Positions 8,431 through 18,134 of a DNA stretch of 64,000 bases are shown here, piece after piece; position 1 is the first letter of the stretch; each line of letters opens with the position of its first letter. A program made the position numbers and the translations under genes. The notes beneath the pieces were generated by a model that searched no databases, was not told the origin of the DNA, and saw nothing but the letters and a program-made list of their open reading frames with translations. The DNA is from Acidobacteriota bacterium (GTDB lineage Bacteria > Acidobacteriota > UBA6911), in contig JAISUT010000012.1 of assembly GCA_031271905.1 (NCBI GenBank), positions 113,209 to 177,208 of the forward strand, written 5' to 3'.

Positions 8431-9861
8431 ATGCGGATGGCGAGGTTGGTCGCGGGTGACATCGCAAGCGCAACGGGGGGGGCTCTCGCCCTCGGTGCGC
8501 GCTCCGCCGCCGCCTCCGGCGTCTCCATCGACTCGCGCTCCGTCGCGGCCGGCGAGCTGTTCTTCGCCATCCGGGGCCCGCGGAACGACGGGCATGCGTT
8601 CGTCCCGGACGTGTGGGCGCGCGGCGCCGCAGGCGCCGTCGTCGCCGACGATTACGCCGTACCCGCCGAGGCGCCCGCGGGCTTCTTCGTCGTCCGGGTG
8701 AAGGACACGCACGAGGCGCTCAAGGCGCTGGCGCGCGCCGTGCGCCTCCAGTGGCGGGGGCGGCTCGTGGCGGTCACCGGCAGCATGGGGAAGACGACCA
8801 CGCGGGAGTTCGCCTGCCAGTTGTTGGAAAACCGCTTCCCCGCGTACCAGACGCCGGGGAACTACAACAACCTGTTCGGGCTGCCGCTGTCCCTGCTGGG
8901 CCTCGAGCCCGGACACGAGGTGGGGGTCTTCGAGATGGGGATGAGCGCGCCGGGCGAGATCGCCGAGATGTGCCGCGTCGCGTTGCCGGACATCGGCGTC
9001 CTGACGGGCGTCGCGCCGGTGCATCTGGAGTTCTTCGCGTCCGTGGAGGAGATCGCCGAGGCGAAGGGGGAGCTGGTCTCGGGGCTCGCCCCCGGCGGGA
9101 CGTTGATTTACAACGCGGACGACCCGCTCGTCTGCAAACTCGCCCGCCGGTTCGGCGGCGAGAAGGTCTCCTTCGGCAGTTCGCCGGACGCCGATGTCCG
9201 CGCGGACCAGGTGGAGATGCGGGATTTGGGAACGACTTGTTTCCGGCTTTCCTACGAAGGCCGGCGGGTTAGGGCGGCTCTCCCTTTCACCGGCGCGCAT
9301 TTTGTGCAGAATGCGCTGCCGGGAGCCGCCCTTGGACTCAAGTTCGGCATGTCGCCCGCGCAGGTCGCCGACGCGATGGCGAAGTTGCGCCAGCCCGCCA
9401 TGCGGGGCGAGGTGTCGCGTTTCCAGAAAGGCGCCGGCGGGTTCGCCGTCATCGACGACTCTTACAACTCCAACCCCTGCGCCCTGCGGGGCATGATCGA
9501 CGCGCTCTGCGCGGTGCCGGGCTTCTCCCGGCGGGTGCTGGTCGCCGGTGAGATGCTGGAGTTGGGCGCGGACGCGCCCCGGATGCACTTCGAATGCGGC
9601 GAATATGCGTCCCGGAGCGGCGTCGGCCTCGTCGTCGGCGTGCAGGGGGGCGCCGTGGAGCTGGTCCGCGCCGCGTCAAAGGGCTGCGCGGACGGGGCGC
9701 GTTTTTTCGGGTCTTCCGACGAAGCCGCCGAGTTCGTGGCGGCGAACGTTCGCGAAGGGGACCTCGTGCTGGTCAAGGGGTCGCGCGGCGCGCACACGGA
9801 GAAGGTCGTGGAGGCGTTGGCGGCGAGGTTCGGGAAGGAGCCGCAACGGGGATGGCGATGA
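8431..9861 (+). CDS. murF: UDP-N-acetylmuramoyl-tripeptide--D-alanyl-D-alanine ligase
   Basis: MurF adds D-Ala-D-Ala to complete the UDP-MurNAc pentapeptide. The 476-residue protein has GVSIDSRSV, the ATP loop TGSMGKTTTRE, the motif TPGNYNNLFGLPLSLL that is characteristic of MurF, and IDDSYNSNP in the C-terminal half. GGACGGAG precedes the ATG at 8431; a second ATG two codons later is also possible. Its end overlaps the start of murD. Normally mraY would lie between them, and it does not. Confidence 0.95.
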   Translation: MRMARLVAGDIASATGGALALGARSAAASGVSIDSRSVAAGELFFAIRGPRNDGHAFVPDVWARGAAGAVVADDYAVPAEAPAGFFVVRVKDTHEALKALARAVRLQWRGRLVAVTGSMGKTTTREFACQLLENRFPAYQTPGNYNNLFGLPLSLLGLEPGHEVGVFEMGMSAPGEIAEMCRVALPDIGVLTGVAPVHLEFFASVEEIAEAKGELVSGLAPGGTLIYNADDPLVCKLARRFGGEKVSFGSSPDADVRADQVEMRDLGTTCFRLSYEGRRVRAALPFTGAHFVQNALPGAALGLKFGMSPAQVADAMAKLRQPAMRGEVSRFQKGAGGFAVIDDSYNSNPCALRGMIDALCAVPGFSRRVLVAGEMLELGADAPRMHFECGEYASRSGVGLVVGVQGGAVELVRAASKGCADGARFFGSSDEAAEFVAANVREGDLVLVKGSRGAHTEKVVEALAARFGKEPQRGWR

Positions 9862-11237
9862 CGGACGCGGACTATCTCGGGAGATCGGCGCTGGTCGCCG
9901 GGGCGGCGCGCAGCGGCATCGCCGCCGCACGCTTCCTTCTGGGGCGCGGTGCGCGCGTCATCCTTTCGGACGCGAAGGGGCGGGAGGCGCTGGCGCCGGA
10001 GGTTTCCGCGTTGTCGGAGTTCGCGGCGCAGTCGCCGGGCGAGCTCGTCCTGGAGCTGGGCGGCAACAGGGACGGGAGTTTCGCCGCCGTGGATTTCGTG
10101 GTGGCGAGCCCGGGGATGCCGTTGACGCTCCCCTGCTTCGAGGCGAGCCGCCGGGCGGGGGTGCCGGTCATCGCCGAAGTCGAGCTCGCCTGGCGGCATC
10201 TGAAGGGGGCGGTCGTCGGCGTCACCGGGTCGACCGGCAAGACCACCACCACCATGCTCGCGACGGCGCTCGCCGCCGGCGCGGGGCGGAGGGCGTTCGC
10301 GGCGGGCAACATCGGCGCGCCGCTGATCGACTTCGTGGAACGCTCCGAGCAGGGGGACGTCTACGTCGTAGAGCTGTCGAGCTTCCAGTTGGAGGCTATC
10401 GTGGATTTCAAGCCGCTCGCGGCGGCGGTGCTGAACTTGACGCCGGATCACATGGATCGCTACCCGGGGTTTGGCGACTATGTCGCGGCGAAGGCGCGGA
10501 TACTCATGAACCAGCGCCCGGGGGACGTCGCCGTCCTGAACGCCGACGACCCGCTCGCGGCGGCGCTCGCCGGGGATGCCTGCGGCAAGGTGTGGTTCTT
10601 CAGCCGGACGCGGGAAGTCGCCATGGGCGCGTTCGTCCGCGACGGCATGGTGGTGTTTCGCGACGGGCGGGGGGAGCGGGGGCTGTTCCCCGCCGACGCG
10701 ATGCGCTTGAGGGGCGGGCACAACCTGGAAAACGTCCTCGCCGCCTCTTTGCTGGCGTTGGCGGCGGGTGCGCCGCCGGAAAGCCTGGAGGCCGGGGTGC
10801 GGGGGTTCCGGGGGGTGGAGCACCGCATCGAGCCGGTCGCCGAGATCGGCGGAGTCGCCTATTACAACGATTCCAAGGCGACCAACGTCGATGCGACGGC
10901 GAAGGCGTTGGAGGCGTTCCCCGGCGGCGTCCACCTGATCGCCGGCGGACGGGACAAGGCGGGGGACTTCACGGCGCTCCGGCCGCTGGTGCAAGGGCGG
11001 GTGAAGCAGTTGGTCCTGGTCGGCGAGGCGGCGGGCAAGTTGCGCGCCGCGTTGGCGGGGGCGACGGAGATCCGCGACGCCTCCTCCATGCGGGAGGCGG
11101 TGGCGATCGCCCGGGCGGGCGCGGTCGCGGGCGACGTGGTGTTGCTCGCGCCGGCATGCGCCAGCTTCGACATGTTCGACGACTACGAGCACAGGGGGCG
11201 CGTCTTCAAGGACGCCGTCCGGGCTTTGGAGGCGTGA
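9852..11237 (+). CDS. murD: UDP-N-acetylmuramoyl-L-alanine--D-glutamate ligase
   Basis: MurD attaches D-glutamate to UDP-MurNAc-L-Ala. It has 461 residues, with the ATP loop GVTGSTGKTTTT, NLTPDHMDRY in the middle and YYNDSKATNVDAT plus LIAGGRDKAGDF in the C-terminal part, all family hallmarks. The start is the ATG at 9852 (or 9858, which gives an ATGA overlap with murF). AAGGAG stands 11 nt upstream of 9852. The track's 547-residue version runs far into murF and is a frame extension. Confidence 0.95.
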   Translation: MAMTDADYLGRSALVAGAARSGIAAARFLLGRGARVILSDAKGREALAPEVSALSEFAAQSPGELVLELGGNRDGSFAAVDFVVASPGMPLTLPCFEASRRAGVPVIAEVELAWRHLKGAVVGVTGSTGKTTTTMLATALAAGAGRRAFAAGNIGAPLIDFVERSEQGDVYVVELSSFQLEAIVDFKPLAAAVLNLTPDHMDRYPGFGDYVAAKARILMNQRPGDVAVLNADDPLAAALAGDACGKVWFFSRTREVAMGAFVRDGMVVFRDGRGERGLFPADAMRLRGGHNLENVLAASLLALAAGAPPESLEAGVRGFRGVEHRIEPVAEIGGVAYYNDSKATNVDATAKALEAFPGGVHLIAGGRDKAGDFTALRPLVQGRVKQLVLVGEAAGKLRAALAGATEIRDASSMREAVAIARAGAVAGDVVLLAPACASFDMFDDYEHRGRVFKDAVRALEA

Positions 11238-11288
11238 GGAGGCGGCGTTCCTTGCCGGTTCCGGGCGCAAGAGGGGGCGGGTGGCGAA

Positions 11289-11426
11289 GTGTTTATTTTG
11301 AACATCGTCTGGAACAACGTTTGGAACATGGCGTGCGGCGGCGGCGGCGACAAGCTCTTGATGTCCGTCGTGGGCATCCTGACAGTCCTCGGCTTGGCCA
11401 TGGTGGCGTTTTTTCTCATTTTCTAG
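11289..11426 (+). pseudogene. 45-codon membrane ORF resembling the first segment of ftsW (probable partial duplicate)
   Basis: GTG at 11289 opens a 45-codon frame too short for the track, ending at TAG 11424-11426. Its second half, GDKLLMSVVGILTVLGLAMV, lines up without gaps with [20 protein letters not shown] at the start of FtsW 34 nt downstream. The nucleotides match at roughly two positions in three. It encodes one hydrophobic helix after a GGGG turn. Two explanations fit: a decayed tandem duplication of the ftsW 5' end, or a small expressed membrane protein derived from it. The Shine-Dalgarno is weak. It sits where mraY/ftsW-region genes would be expected. Confidence 0.55.
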
Positions 11427-11459
11427 GGGGCGCTGGTCAATCAGCTTTGGACGCGAACT

Positions 11460-12575
11460 ATGGCGTATAGGCCCGGCAGTGACAAAATCTTGTTGTCCAT
11501 CGTCGTGTTCCTGACGGTTTTCGGGTTGGTGATGGTGTGCAGCGCCTCGACCATCAGGGCTGCGGAGATGGACAAGATGCCGTACCACTTCTTCGTGCGC
11601 CAACTGGTGTTCGCCGTCGCGGGGGTGTCGGCGCTGGTGGGCCTGATGCGCATGGACTATCACAAACTCCAGCGGCCCAAGGTGTTTTTGACGATCCTGT
11701 CCGTGGTGGGGTTGATGCTCGTCGCCGTCTTTTTCCAGCCGGGGCGGGGGAGCGGCGGGGACATCCACCGCTGGCTCGACCTCGGGCCCATCTCCATCCA
11801 GCCCTCCGAGTTCGCCAAGCTGGCGGTGGTGCTGTTTCTGGCATGGTTCCTGCATGATCCCCGGAACGACATCCGGCAGCCTGTCCAGCTCCTGATGCCC
11901 GGCGTCGTCCTCGGTTTCTTCGCAGGCTTGGTCTTGGTGGGCAAGGATCTGGGGCAGACCGTCATGCTCTGCCTGGTCAGCGGCGTTTTGATGGTCATCG
12001 CAGGCCTCCGCTGGCGGTGGATAGGCGGCATCGCCCTCCTGTCCCTGCCCGCGTTCTATTTTTGGGTTTTCAAGGTGGCGTACCGCTGGGACAGGATAGA
12101 GACGTTCCTCCACCCGGAACGGGATCCGCAGGGCGACGGCTACCAGATAATGCAGTCGCTGATCGCCGTGGGCAGCGGCGGCTTGTCCGGCCTGGGGTTG
12201 GGGGGCAGCAAGCAGAAGTTCCTGTTCCTGCCCGAGGCGCACAACGATTTCATCTTCGCCGTGATCGGCGAGGAATGGGGCATCCTCGGCACCACGGTGG
12301 TGCTCGTCGCGTTCCTGTTCTTTTTCTACCGGGGCATGAAGATCGCCTTGAACGCGCATGACAGGTTCGGCTTCTACCTGGCCGCGGGGATCACGCTCAT
12401 GGTGGTGTTGCAGGGGTTCATCAGCATCTCCATGGTGCTGGCCATGCTGCCGACCAAGGGGATCGCGTTGCCGTTCATAAGCTACGGGGGGAGTTCGCTC
12501 CTGCTGAACCTGGCGGCCGCCGGGATATTGTTGAACCTGTCGTACCAGAACAAGATCGACGAGGCTGCGGCATGA
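11460..12575 (+). CDS. ftsW: Septal peptidoglycan glycosyltransferase FtsW (SEDS family)
   Basis: This polytopic membrane enzyme polymerises lipid II at the septum with FtsI as partner. It has 371 residues and about ten hydrophobic segments. SEDS signatures include [44 protein letters not shown] and [11 protein letters not shown] near the C-terminus. The ATG at 11460 lacks a clear Shine-Dalgarno. The stop overlaps murC by 4 nt (ATGA). murG, which usually follows, is missing. Confidence 0.95.
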   Translation: MAYRPGSDKILLSIVVFLTVFGLVMVCSASTIRAAEMDKMPYHFFVRQLVFAVAGVSALVGLMRMDYHKLQRPKVFLTILSVVGLMLVAVFFQPGRGSGGDIHRWLDLGPISIQPSEFAKLAVVLFLAWFLHDPRNDIRQPVQLLMPGVVLGFFAGLVLVGKDLGQTVMLCLVSGVLMVIAGLRWRWIGGIALLSLPAFYFWVFKVAYRWDRIETFLHPERDPQGDGYQIMQSLIAVGSGGLSGLGLGGSKQKFLFLPEAHNDFIFAVIGEEWGILGTTVVLVAFLFFFYRGMKIALNAHDRFGFYLAAGITLMVVLQGFISISMVLAMLPTKGIALPFISYGGSSLLLNLAAAGILLNLSYQNKIDEAAA

Positions 12576-13999
12576 CCATGTTCCGGGGCGTCGGGAGGAT
12601 ACATTTCACGGGGATCGGCGGCATCGGCATGAGCGGCATCGCCGAGCTGCTGATCAACCTCGGCTGCCGCGTCTCGGGCTCCGACCTGCGGCAGGGCCCG
12701 GTCATCGACAACCTGCGCCGGCTCGGGGGCGATGTCCGCATCGGCCACGCCGCCGAGAACGTCTGCGGCGCGGAGGTCGTGGTCGTCTCCTCGGCGGTGC
12801 GCGCCGACAACCCCGAGGTCGTCGAGGCGCGGCGCTTGCAGATCCCCGTGATCCCGCGCGCGGAGATGCTGGCGGAGCTGATGCGGCTGAAATACGGCGT
12901 CGCCGTCGCAGGCTCGCACGGCAAGACCACGACCACCTCGATGATCGCCACGGTGCTGGTCGCCGGGGGCTTGGATCCGACGGCGGTCATCGGAGGCAGG
13001 CTGAACGCCTTCGGCAGCAACGCCAAACTGGGCGCGGGCGACTTCCTGGTTGCGGAGGCGGACGAGAGCGACGGGTCTTTCCTGAAGCTGAGCCCGACGG
13101 TCGCCGTCGTCACCAACATCGACCGGGAGCACCTGGACCACTACGCCGACCTTGGCGAGCTCCGCGCCGCCTTCGCGGCGTTCGCCAACAAGGTGCCCTT
13201 CTACGGCGCGGCGGTGCTGTGCCTGGACGATCCCAACGTGCAGTCGATCCTCCCCAAGGTCGAGCGGCGCGTGGTCACCTATGGCTTCGCCGGCCAGGCG
13301 GACGTCTCGGCGTCCCACATGGAGGTGAACGGCTTCGGCTCCTCCTTCCATGTCCGATACAAGGGGGCGCCCCTGGGGACGGTCAGCCTGCGCGTCCCGG
13401 GACGCCACGGCGCGCTGAACGCGCTGGCGGCGGTGGCGACCGCGCTGGAGCTGGGCATCCCCTTCAAGGACACTGCGGCGGCGCTGGCGGGGTTCCAGAA
13501 CGCGGACCGGCGCTTCCAGGTCAAGGGGGAGAGGGGGGGGGCGTTGGTCGTGGACGACTACGGGCACCACCCGACGGAGGTCGTCGCCACGCTCGGCGCG
13601 GCGCGGCGCTCCTGCGAACGGCGCATCGTGGCGGTGTTCCAACCGCACCGCTACTCCCGGACGCAGGCGCTCGAGGAGGAGTTCTCGCACGCCTTCAACG
13701 ACGCCGACGTCCTCATCGTGCTCCCCATCTATGCGGCGGGCGAGGACGCCATCCCCGGCGTCTCGTCCGAGCGGTTGGTGGAGCGCATCAAGCAGTCCGG
13801 TCACCGGGACGTCGCCTTCGCCCCCGGTCACGAGGCGGCGCTGGCCGTCCTGCACGGCCGGGCGAAGGACGGCGACCTCGTGCTGACCCTCGGGGCGGGC
13901 GACGTGTGGAAGGTGGGCGAGGCGTTTTTGAAGGGAACCTCTGAAAACCTCGCAGACAAGGCGTCGCCGCAAGTCGAAAAGCGGAGTTTGCCGGGGTAA
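12572..13999 (+). CDS. murC: UDP-N-acetylmuramate--L-alanine ligase, with repeat-derived C-terminal tail
   Basis: MurC adds the first amino acid to UDP-MurNAc. It has 475 residues, with [15 protein letters not shown] at the N-terminus, the ATP loop [21 protein letters not shown], and [11 protein letters not shown] with FQPHRYSRT in the C-terminal part. The enzyme's natural end is near VGEAFLKG. The last 20 or so residues ([20 protein letters not shown]) and the stop codon are encoded by a dispersed palindromic repeat, so the tail looks acquired. The start overlaps ftsW by 4 nt. Confidence 0.95.
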   Translation: MTMFRGVGRIHFTGIGGIGMSGIAELLINLGCRVSGSDLRQGPVIDNLRRLGGDVRIGHAAENVCGAEVVVVSSAVRADNPEVVEARRLQIPVIPRAEMLAELMRLKYGVAVAGSHGKTTTTSMIATVLVAGGLDPTAVIGGRLNAFGSNAKLGAGDFLVAEADESDGSFLKLSPTVAVVTNIDREHLDHYADLGELRAAFAAFANKVPFYGAAVLCLDDPNVQSILPKVERRVVTYGFAGQADVSASHMEVNGFGSSFHVRYKGAPLGTVSLRVPGRHGALNALAAVATALELGIPFKDTAAALAGFQNADRRFQVKGERGGALVVDDYGHHPTEVVATLGAARRSCERRIVAVFQPHRYSRTQALEEEFSHAFNDADVLIVLPIYAAGEDAIPGVSSERLVERIKQSGHRDVAFAPGHEAALAVLHGRAKDGDLVLTLGAGDVWKVGEAFLKGTSENLADKASPQVEKRSLPG

Positions 14000-14053
14000 A
14001 TGAGCATTTTCGACCAAGGCGCAACGCAGTATCCGGGGTTTTTAGAGGTTCCC
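13933..14053 (+). repeat. Dispersed imperfect palindrome, long form, copy 1
   Basis: The copy runs from GGGAACCTCTGAAAACC to GGGTTTTTAGAGGTTCCC, so its ends are inverted repeats. The left arm contains CTCGCAGACAAGGCGTCGCC and the right arm AAGGCGCAACGCAGTATCCG. It provides the 3' end of murC and occupies most of the murC-ftsQ gap. The family is described in the findings. Confidence 0.85.
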
Positions 14054-14123
14054 TGAAGGGATAGGTCGCTGCGGCGCGACCTGGGCGACGAAGTCACAAC
14101 GGAGAAGGTGGGAAGCTGGAGAC

Positions 14124-15038
14124 ATGGAGATAAGCACATCCGGGAACCGGGAAGTCCGTAGCGACAAGGCGGCGCCTCCGTCAGGCAAGGCGAGGGATCG
14201 CGCCCGGAAAAAGGCGTTGCAAGGGCAGGCCGGCAGGGCGTCGGGCAGGAGCCGCGCCTTGGGCGCCGCCCGCGCCGCAGGCAGGGCGGGGGTGTTCGCC
14301 TTGTTCGCGGTGTCCGTGCTGGCTCTGGCGTTGATCGCATTCCGTTCGGATGCGTTCAACCTGGGCGACGTCGCCGTCAACGGCTGCCGCCACCAGGACG
14401 CCGCGAAGCTGGAGGAGATCATCCGCACGGAGTTCCCCGCCAACATCCTGCGCATCGACCTGGACGCGGTGCGCCGCAGGCTGGAGGACGAGACCTGGGT
14501 GAAGCGGGTGGCGTTGCGCCGCGTGCTGCCCTCGACGCTGGTCGTGGACGTGACGGAACGCACGCCGACGGCGATCGTGGAGCTGGGCGGCGTGCAGATG
14601 GTCGCCGACGGCGAAGGCGTCCTGCTGGGGGTGTACGGCGGCGGCTTCGGGAAGCTGGACTCCCCCATATTCAAAGGCTTCGACGGCGACCGCGAGACCT
14701 ATGAGATGTACGAGGTGAACGGGGAGCGGGTCAAACGCGGGGTGCGGATGCTCGCCGGGATAGCCAAGGAGATGCCGGAGGCCGCCCGGAAGATATCCGA
14801 GGTGGACTTGTCGGAGGACGGCTACGCGAAGATATTGATGGACGACAGCCCCGTCGAGATCTGCCTGGGGGGCGAGGATTACATGGCGCGCCTCCGAAGC
14901 CTGGTTTACGACCCCGAACGCAGCTACCGGGCGCTCACGGAGCAGGGGTACGGGCGGGAGCAGGTGGAGCAGATCGACTTGCGCTTCAAATCCGGGATCA
15001 TCTTCCGGCTGAAGCGCGCCAAACCGGCGGTCGGATGA
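14124..15038 (+). CDS. ftsQ: Cell-division protein FtsQ
   Basis: This bitopic divisome protein has 304 residues. A long basic cytoplasmic N-terminus (about 1-50) precedes one membrane helix (about 55-75). A POTRA domain follows, with VAVNGCRHQDAAKLEEII, then the beta domain (TWVKRVALRRVLPSTLVVDVTERTP). The POTRA and the following R-x-P-x-x-L-x-V-x-x-x-E-R-x-P pattern are typical of FtsQ/DivIB. A GGAG lies just before the ATG at 14124. The order murC-ftsQ-ftsA-ftsZ is conserved, but murB and ddl, often between murC and ftsQ, are absent. Confidence 0.92.
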   Translation: MEISTSGNREVRSDKAAPPSGKARDRARKKALQGQAGRASGRSRALGAARAAGRAGVFALFAVSVLALALIAFRSDAFNLGDVAVNGCRHQDAAKLEEIIRTEFPANILRIDLDAVRRRLEDETWVKRVALRRVLPSTLVVDVTERTPTAIVELGGVQMVADGEGVLLGVYGGGFGKLDSPIFKGFDGDRETYEMYEVNGERVKRGVRMLAGIAKEMPEAARKISEVDLSEDGYAKILMDDSPVEICLGGEDYMARLRSLVYDPERSYRALTEQGYGREQVEQIDLRFKSGIIFRLKRAKPAVG

Positions 15039-15107
15039 GCATGTCGAGGTGAATCACGGGCGGCGGGGGCGTTCCCCGCCGCCATAACTCCAAGGTGGGA
15101 AGGCGCT

Positions 15108-16325
15108 GTGAAGGTGAAGAGCAATCCGATCATCTGCGGACTGGACGTGGGGACGACCAAGATATGCATGATGGTCGCCCGCAGGGATCGTGACGGCGGG
15201 CTGGAGCTGATCAGCTCCGGGTACGCCGAGTCTGCGGGGCTGGTCAAGGGGGCCGTGGTCAACCTCGACGAGATCGCGGCGTCCATCCGCAAGGCGGCGT
15301 CCGAAGCCGAGATGAAGTGCGGCATGCCGGTGGACTGCGTGAAGGTCGGCGTCGGCGGCGACCACTTCCAGAGCTACAACTCGCGCGGGGCGGTCACCAT
15401 CGCGGGGGAGCGGCAGGAGGTGACCGACCAGGCGGTGGATCAGGTCGTCCTCGCGTCCAGGGCGTCGGTGGCGCTCCCCCCCGACAGGGAGATCGTCCAT
15501 GTGCTGCCCCAGGAGTTCTTCCTCGACGGGCGTGGCGACATCCAGAACCCGGTGGGGCTCTTCGGCTCGCAGCTCGATGTCGACGTCCACATAGTGACGT
15601 GCCAGAAGGCGTTGTGCCTGAACTTGATCAACGCCGTCAACCGCGCGGAGATACGTGTGCGGAAAGTCGTGTTCAAGGCGTTGGCGTCGGCGGAGGCCGT
15701 CCTGACCAAGGACGAGAAGGAGCTGGGCGTCGTGTTGGTCGAAATCGGCGGCGGCGGCACCGACATCGTCGTCGTCCGGCAGAACGCAGTCCGTTTCACC
15801 AAGGTCTTGCCGGTCGGCGGCGTCAGCTTCACGCGGGATCTGGCGTTCGGGCTCCAGACCCCGGTCGAGGAGGCCGAGCGGATAAAGAAGGAGTCGGGGA
15901 CGGTGCTGACGGAAAGGCTCTCCGACGGGGACGAGCCGGTGCAAGTCCTGGGCACGGGCGCGCGGGAGCCCCGCGAGGTGTCGCGCCGGGTGGTCTGCGA
16001 GATCCTGCGCGCCCGCGCCATGGAGACTTTGGAGATCGTCGCCGATGAGATCCGCAAGGCGGAAGACGCGGGCCCGCTGGTCGCAGGCGCCGTGGTCAGC
16101 GGCGGCGGCAGCATGCTCGACGGCATGGTGGAGCTTGCGGCGGACGTGCTCGACATGCCTGCGCGGCAGGGGTTGCCCCGGAAGGTCAAGGGCATGAAGG
16201 ACGACCTGATACATCCGGGGTATGCGACCGCCGTCGGCCTGACGATGTTCACGATGGGGGCTGCGCCGCGCGCGCCGTCCCCCCCGGGGTTCCTGGCAAG
16301 GGTTTTGGCGTGGGTTGGTGCTTAG
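15108..16325 (+). CDS. ftsA: Cell-division actin-like ATPase FtsA
   Basis: FtsA tethers FtsZ to the membrane. The 405-residue protein has the phosphate-1 motif GLDVGTTKICMMV, the SHS2 (1C) region with the conserved GVGGDH stretch, phosphate-2 VLVEIGGGGTDI and the adenosine motif GAVVSGGGSMLDGM. The C-terminus (GFLARVLAWVGA) is a short amphipathic helix of the kind used for membrane binding. The start is GTG 15108 after GGAAGG. Confidence 0.95.
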   Translation: MKVKSNPIICGLDVGTTKICMMVARRDRDGGLELISSGYAESAGLVKGAVVNLDEIAASIRKAASEAEMKCGMPVDCVKVGVGGDHFQSYNSRGAVTIAGERQEVTDQAVDQVVLASRASVALPPDREIVHVLPQEFFLDGRGDIQNPVGLFGSQLDVDVHIVTCQKALCLNLINAVNRAEIRVRKVVFKALASAEAVLTKDEKELGVVLVEIGGGGTDIVVVRQNAVRFTKVLPVGGVSFTRDLAFGLQTPVEEAERIKKESGTVLTERLSDGDEPVQVLGTGAREPREVSRRVVCEILRARAMETLEIVADEIRKAEDAGPLVAGAVVSGGGSMLDGMVELAADVLDMPARQGLPRKVKGMKDDLIHPGYATAVGLTMFTMGAAPRAPSPPGFLARVLAWVGA

Positions 16326-16388
16326 TCGGTGCTTGAAAAATAAAAAATCGAGAGCGTGGGAAGTTTTTCAGAGGAAAGGAGATGTCCG

Positions 16389-17561
16389 ATGCCGGAAAGA
16401 GGATTGTGTTTTGATGAGGCGCCAGTGGTGGAAGGAGCGTTGCATTTCGAGGAGAGTCCGTTGACGTTCAGATTCGACGAAGACGCCAGGCCCCCCGCCT
16501 GCATCAAGGTCGTGGGCGTCGGCGGCGCCGGCGGCAACGCGGTGAACCACATGATCGAGTCCAAGATCAGCGGCGTGGAGTTCGTCGCCGCCAACACCGA
16601 CATCCAGGCGTTGCGCCGCTCCGTGGCGCCCGTCAAGCTGCAGATCGGCGCCAAGTTGACCGGCGGGCTGGGTTGCGGCGCCGTCCCGGAACGGGGGCGC
16701 GCGGCGGCGTTGGAGGACACCGAGCGGATCATCGAGCTGCTCGATGGCGCGGACATGGTGTTCATCACCGCCGGGATGGGCGGCGGCACCGGCACCGGCG
16801 CGGCGCCCATCATCGCCAGCCTCGCCAAGGAGCTGGGCGCGCTGACGGTGGGCGTGGTCACCAAGCCCTTCGCATTTGAACGGAACAAGCGGCAGCGGCA
16901 CGCCGTGGAAGGCATCGACGCCCTTCGCGACGTGGTGGACACGCTGATCACCATCCCCAACGAAAAGCTGCTGGCGGCCATGGGCTCCGACGCATTGCTC
17001 GCGGATGCGTTCCGGTACGCGGACGACGTGCTCTGCCAGGCGGTCCAGGGGATTTCCGACATCATCACCATGCCGGGGAACGTGAACGTGGACTTCGCCG
17101 ACGTGCGCACCATCATGTCGGGCAAGGGCATGGCGATCATGGGCACGGGCATGGCGGAAGGCCCCAACCGCGCGGTCGAGGCGGCGCAACGGGCGATCTC
17201 CAGCCCCTTGCTGGAAGACACCGCGATCCGCGGCGCGAGCGGCATCCTGATCAACATCACGGCGGCGAGCGGGAGCCTGCGCCTGCACGAGGTCTCCGCA
17301 GCCTGCAACCTCATCGACGAGGAGGCCGACGCCGAGGACACCATCTTCGGCACCGTCTACGACGAGACGATGGGCGACAAGATCAAGATCACGGTCATCG
17401 CCACCGGCTTCAACCAGCCGGTCGGCGCCGAGCGGCCCGGCCGGGCGGGCGTCAACGTGATCCCGCTCGCCGCGACCGGCACATCGGGCGGCAACGTGAT
17501 CAACTACGGCCTGGAGTCTATCAGGGAGAACTTGGACGAGCCGTCGTACCTCCGGCGCTGA
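16389..17561 (+). CDS. ftsZ: Cell-division tubulin homologue FtsZ
   Basis: This GTPase polymerises into the Z ring. The 390-residue protein has [16 protein letters not shown], the tubulin signature [10 protein letters not shown], the T7 loop [11 protein letters not shown] and the C-terminal peptide DEPSYLRR that binds FtsA. AAGGAG stands 7 nt before the ATG at 16389, so the track's upstream GTG start is not used. Two oddities: an N-terminal extension of about 35 residues before the first strand, and [11 protein letters not shown] where most FtsZ have GLGAGANPExG. It is followed directly by a strong terminator. Confidence 0.97.
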   Translation: MPERGLCFDEAPVVEGALHFEESPLTFRFDEDARPPACIKVVGVGGAGGNAVNHMIESKISGVEFVAANTDIQALRRSVAPVKLQIGAKLTGGLGCGAVPERGRAAALEDTERIIELLDGADMVFITAGMGGGTGTGAAPIIASLAKELGALTVGVVTKPFAFERNKRQRHAVEGIDALRDVVDTLITIPNEKLLAAMGSDALLADAFRYADDVLCQAVQGISDIITMPGNVNVDFADVRTIMSGKGMAIMGTGMAEGPNRAVEAAQRAISSPLLEDTAIRGASGILINITAASGSLRLHEVSAACNLIDEEADAEDTIFGTVYDETMGDKIKITVIATGFNQPVGAERPGRAGVNVIPLAATGTSGGNVINYGLESIRENLDEPSYLRR

Positions 17562-17584
17562 CGCCGGGGAGGCGGGGTGAAATG

Positions 17585-17618
17585 AAAAAGGGAGCGGAAG
17601 AAACCGCTCCCCTTTTCC
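17585..17618. terminator. Bidirectional intrinsic terminator between ftsZ and tRNA-Asp
   Basis: The perfect 8-bp stem GGGAGCGG/CCGCTCCC (17590-17597 with 17604-17611) has a 6-nt loop. It is followed by CTTTT on the plus strand and flanked by AAAAA upstream, which is T-rich on the minus strand. It can end the dcw transcript and the convergent tRNA transcript. Confidence 0.9.
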
Positions 17619-17635
17619 CTTGTCACCTTCACAAG

Positions 17636-17712
<77 letters not shown>

Positions 17713-18006
17713 GCAGTCGAAACCTTTGTTTCCAAAGGCCGCCATGTCGGGCGACCCTTTTCAAAGGCGCAGAATGATAGCTCAGAACCCCCGGAAAGCG
17801 CAAGGGCGATTCACGGAATTTTTTCCTCCTTTCTCGACCCGGTACGCGACGTGGCGGGAGGGCGTTCCGGGGGGAAAGGCGCGAGATGAAAAATTTAGAA
17901 AATTCGTTTTGCTTTTTTAGGGTGGTGTGGCGTATGGTGTATCCGTTATGGAAGGTTAGGTTTCATCCGATATAGTATTTGATGTGTGCTGGGGCAGGTG
18001 TTAAGC
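17713..18006. other. Gene-free AT-shifted spacer between tRNA-Asp and the OmpA/PKD gene
   Basis: No convincing gene is present. The tRNA promoter should lie at its left end on the minus strand. Composition becomes markedly AT-richer from about 17880 towards the plus-strand promoter at 18007. Confidence 0.5.
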
Positions 18007-18035
18007 TTGCAATGGTTTTGGGAATGCAGTATAGT
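18007..18035 (+). promoter_or_regulatory. Promoter of the PKD-OmpA gene
   Basis: TTGCAA (18007-18012), a 17-nt spacer and TATAGT (18030-18035) sit about 100 nt upstream of the ATG at 18135. The surrounding 17880-18134 is AT-rich compared with the rest of the window. Confidence 0.65.
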
Positions 18036-18134
18036 GTGGAGGATTCACTTTACAGTCGCTTGGTCTGCGTTACCGGTGACTTAATTTCAGTGGTTGTTTG
18101 ACTACGGGAACCAGCTTTTAATGGAGAAGCTAAC

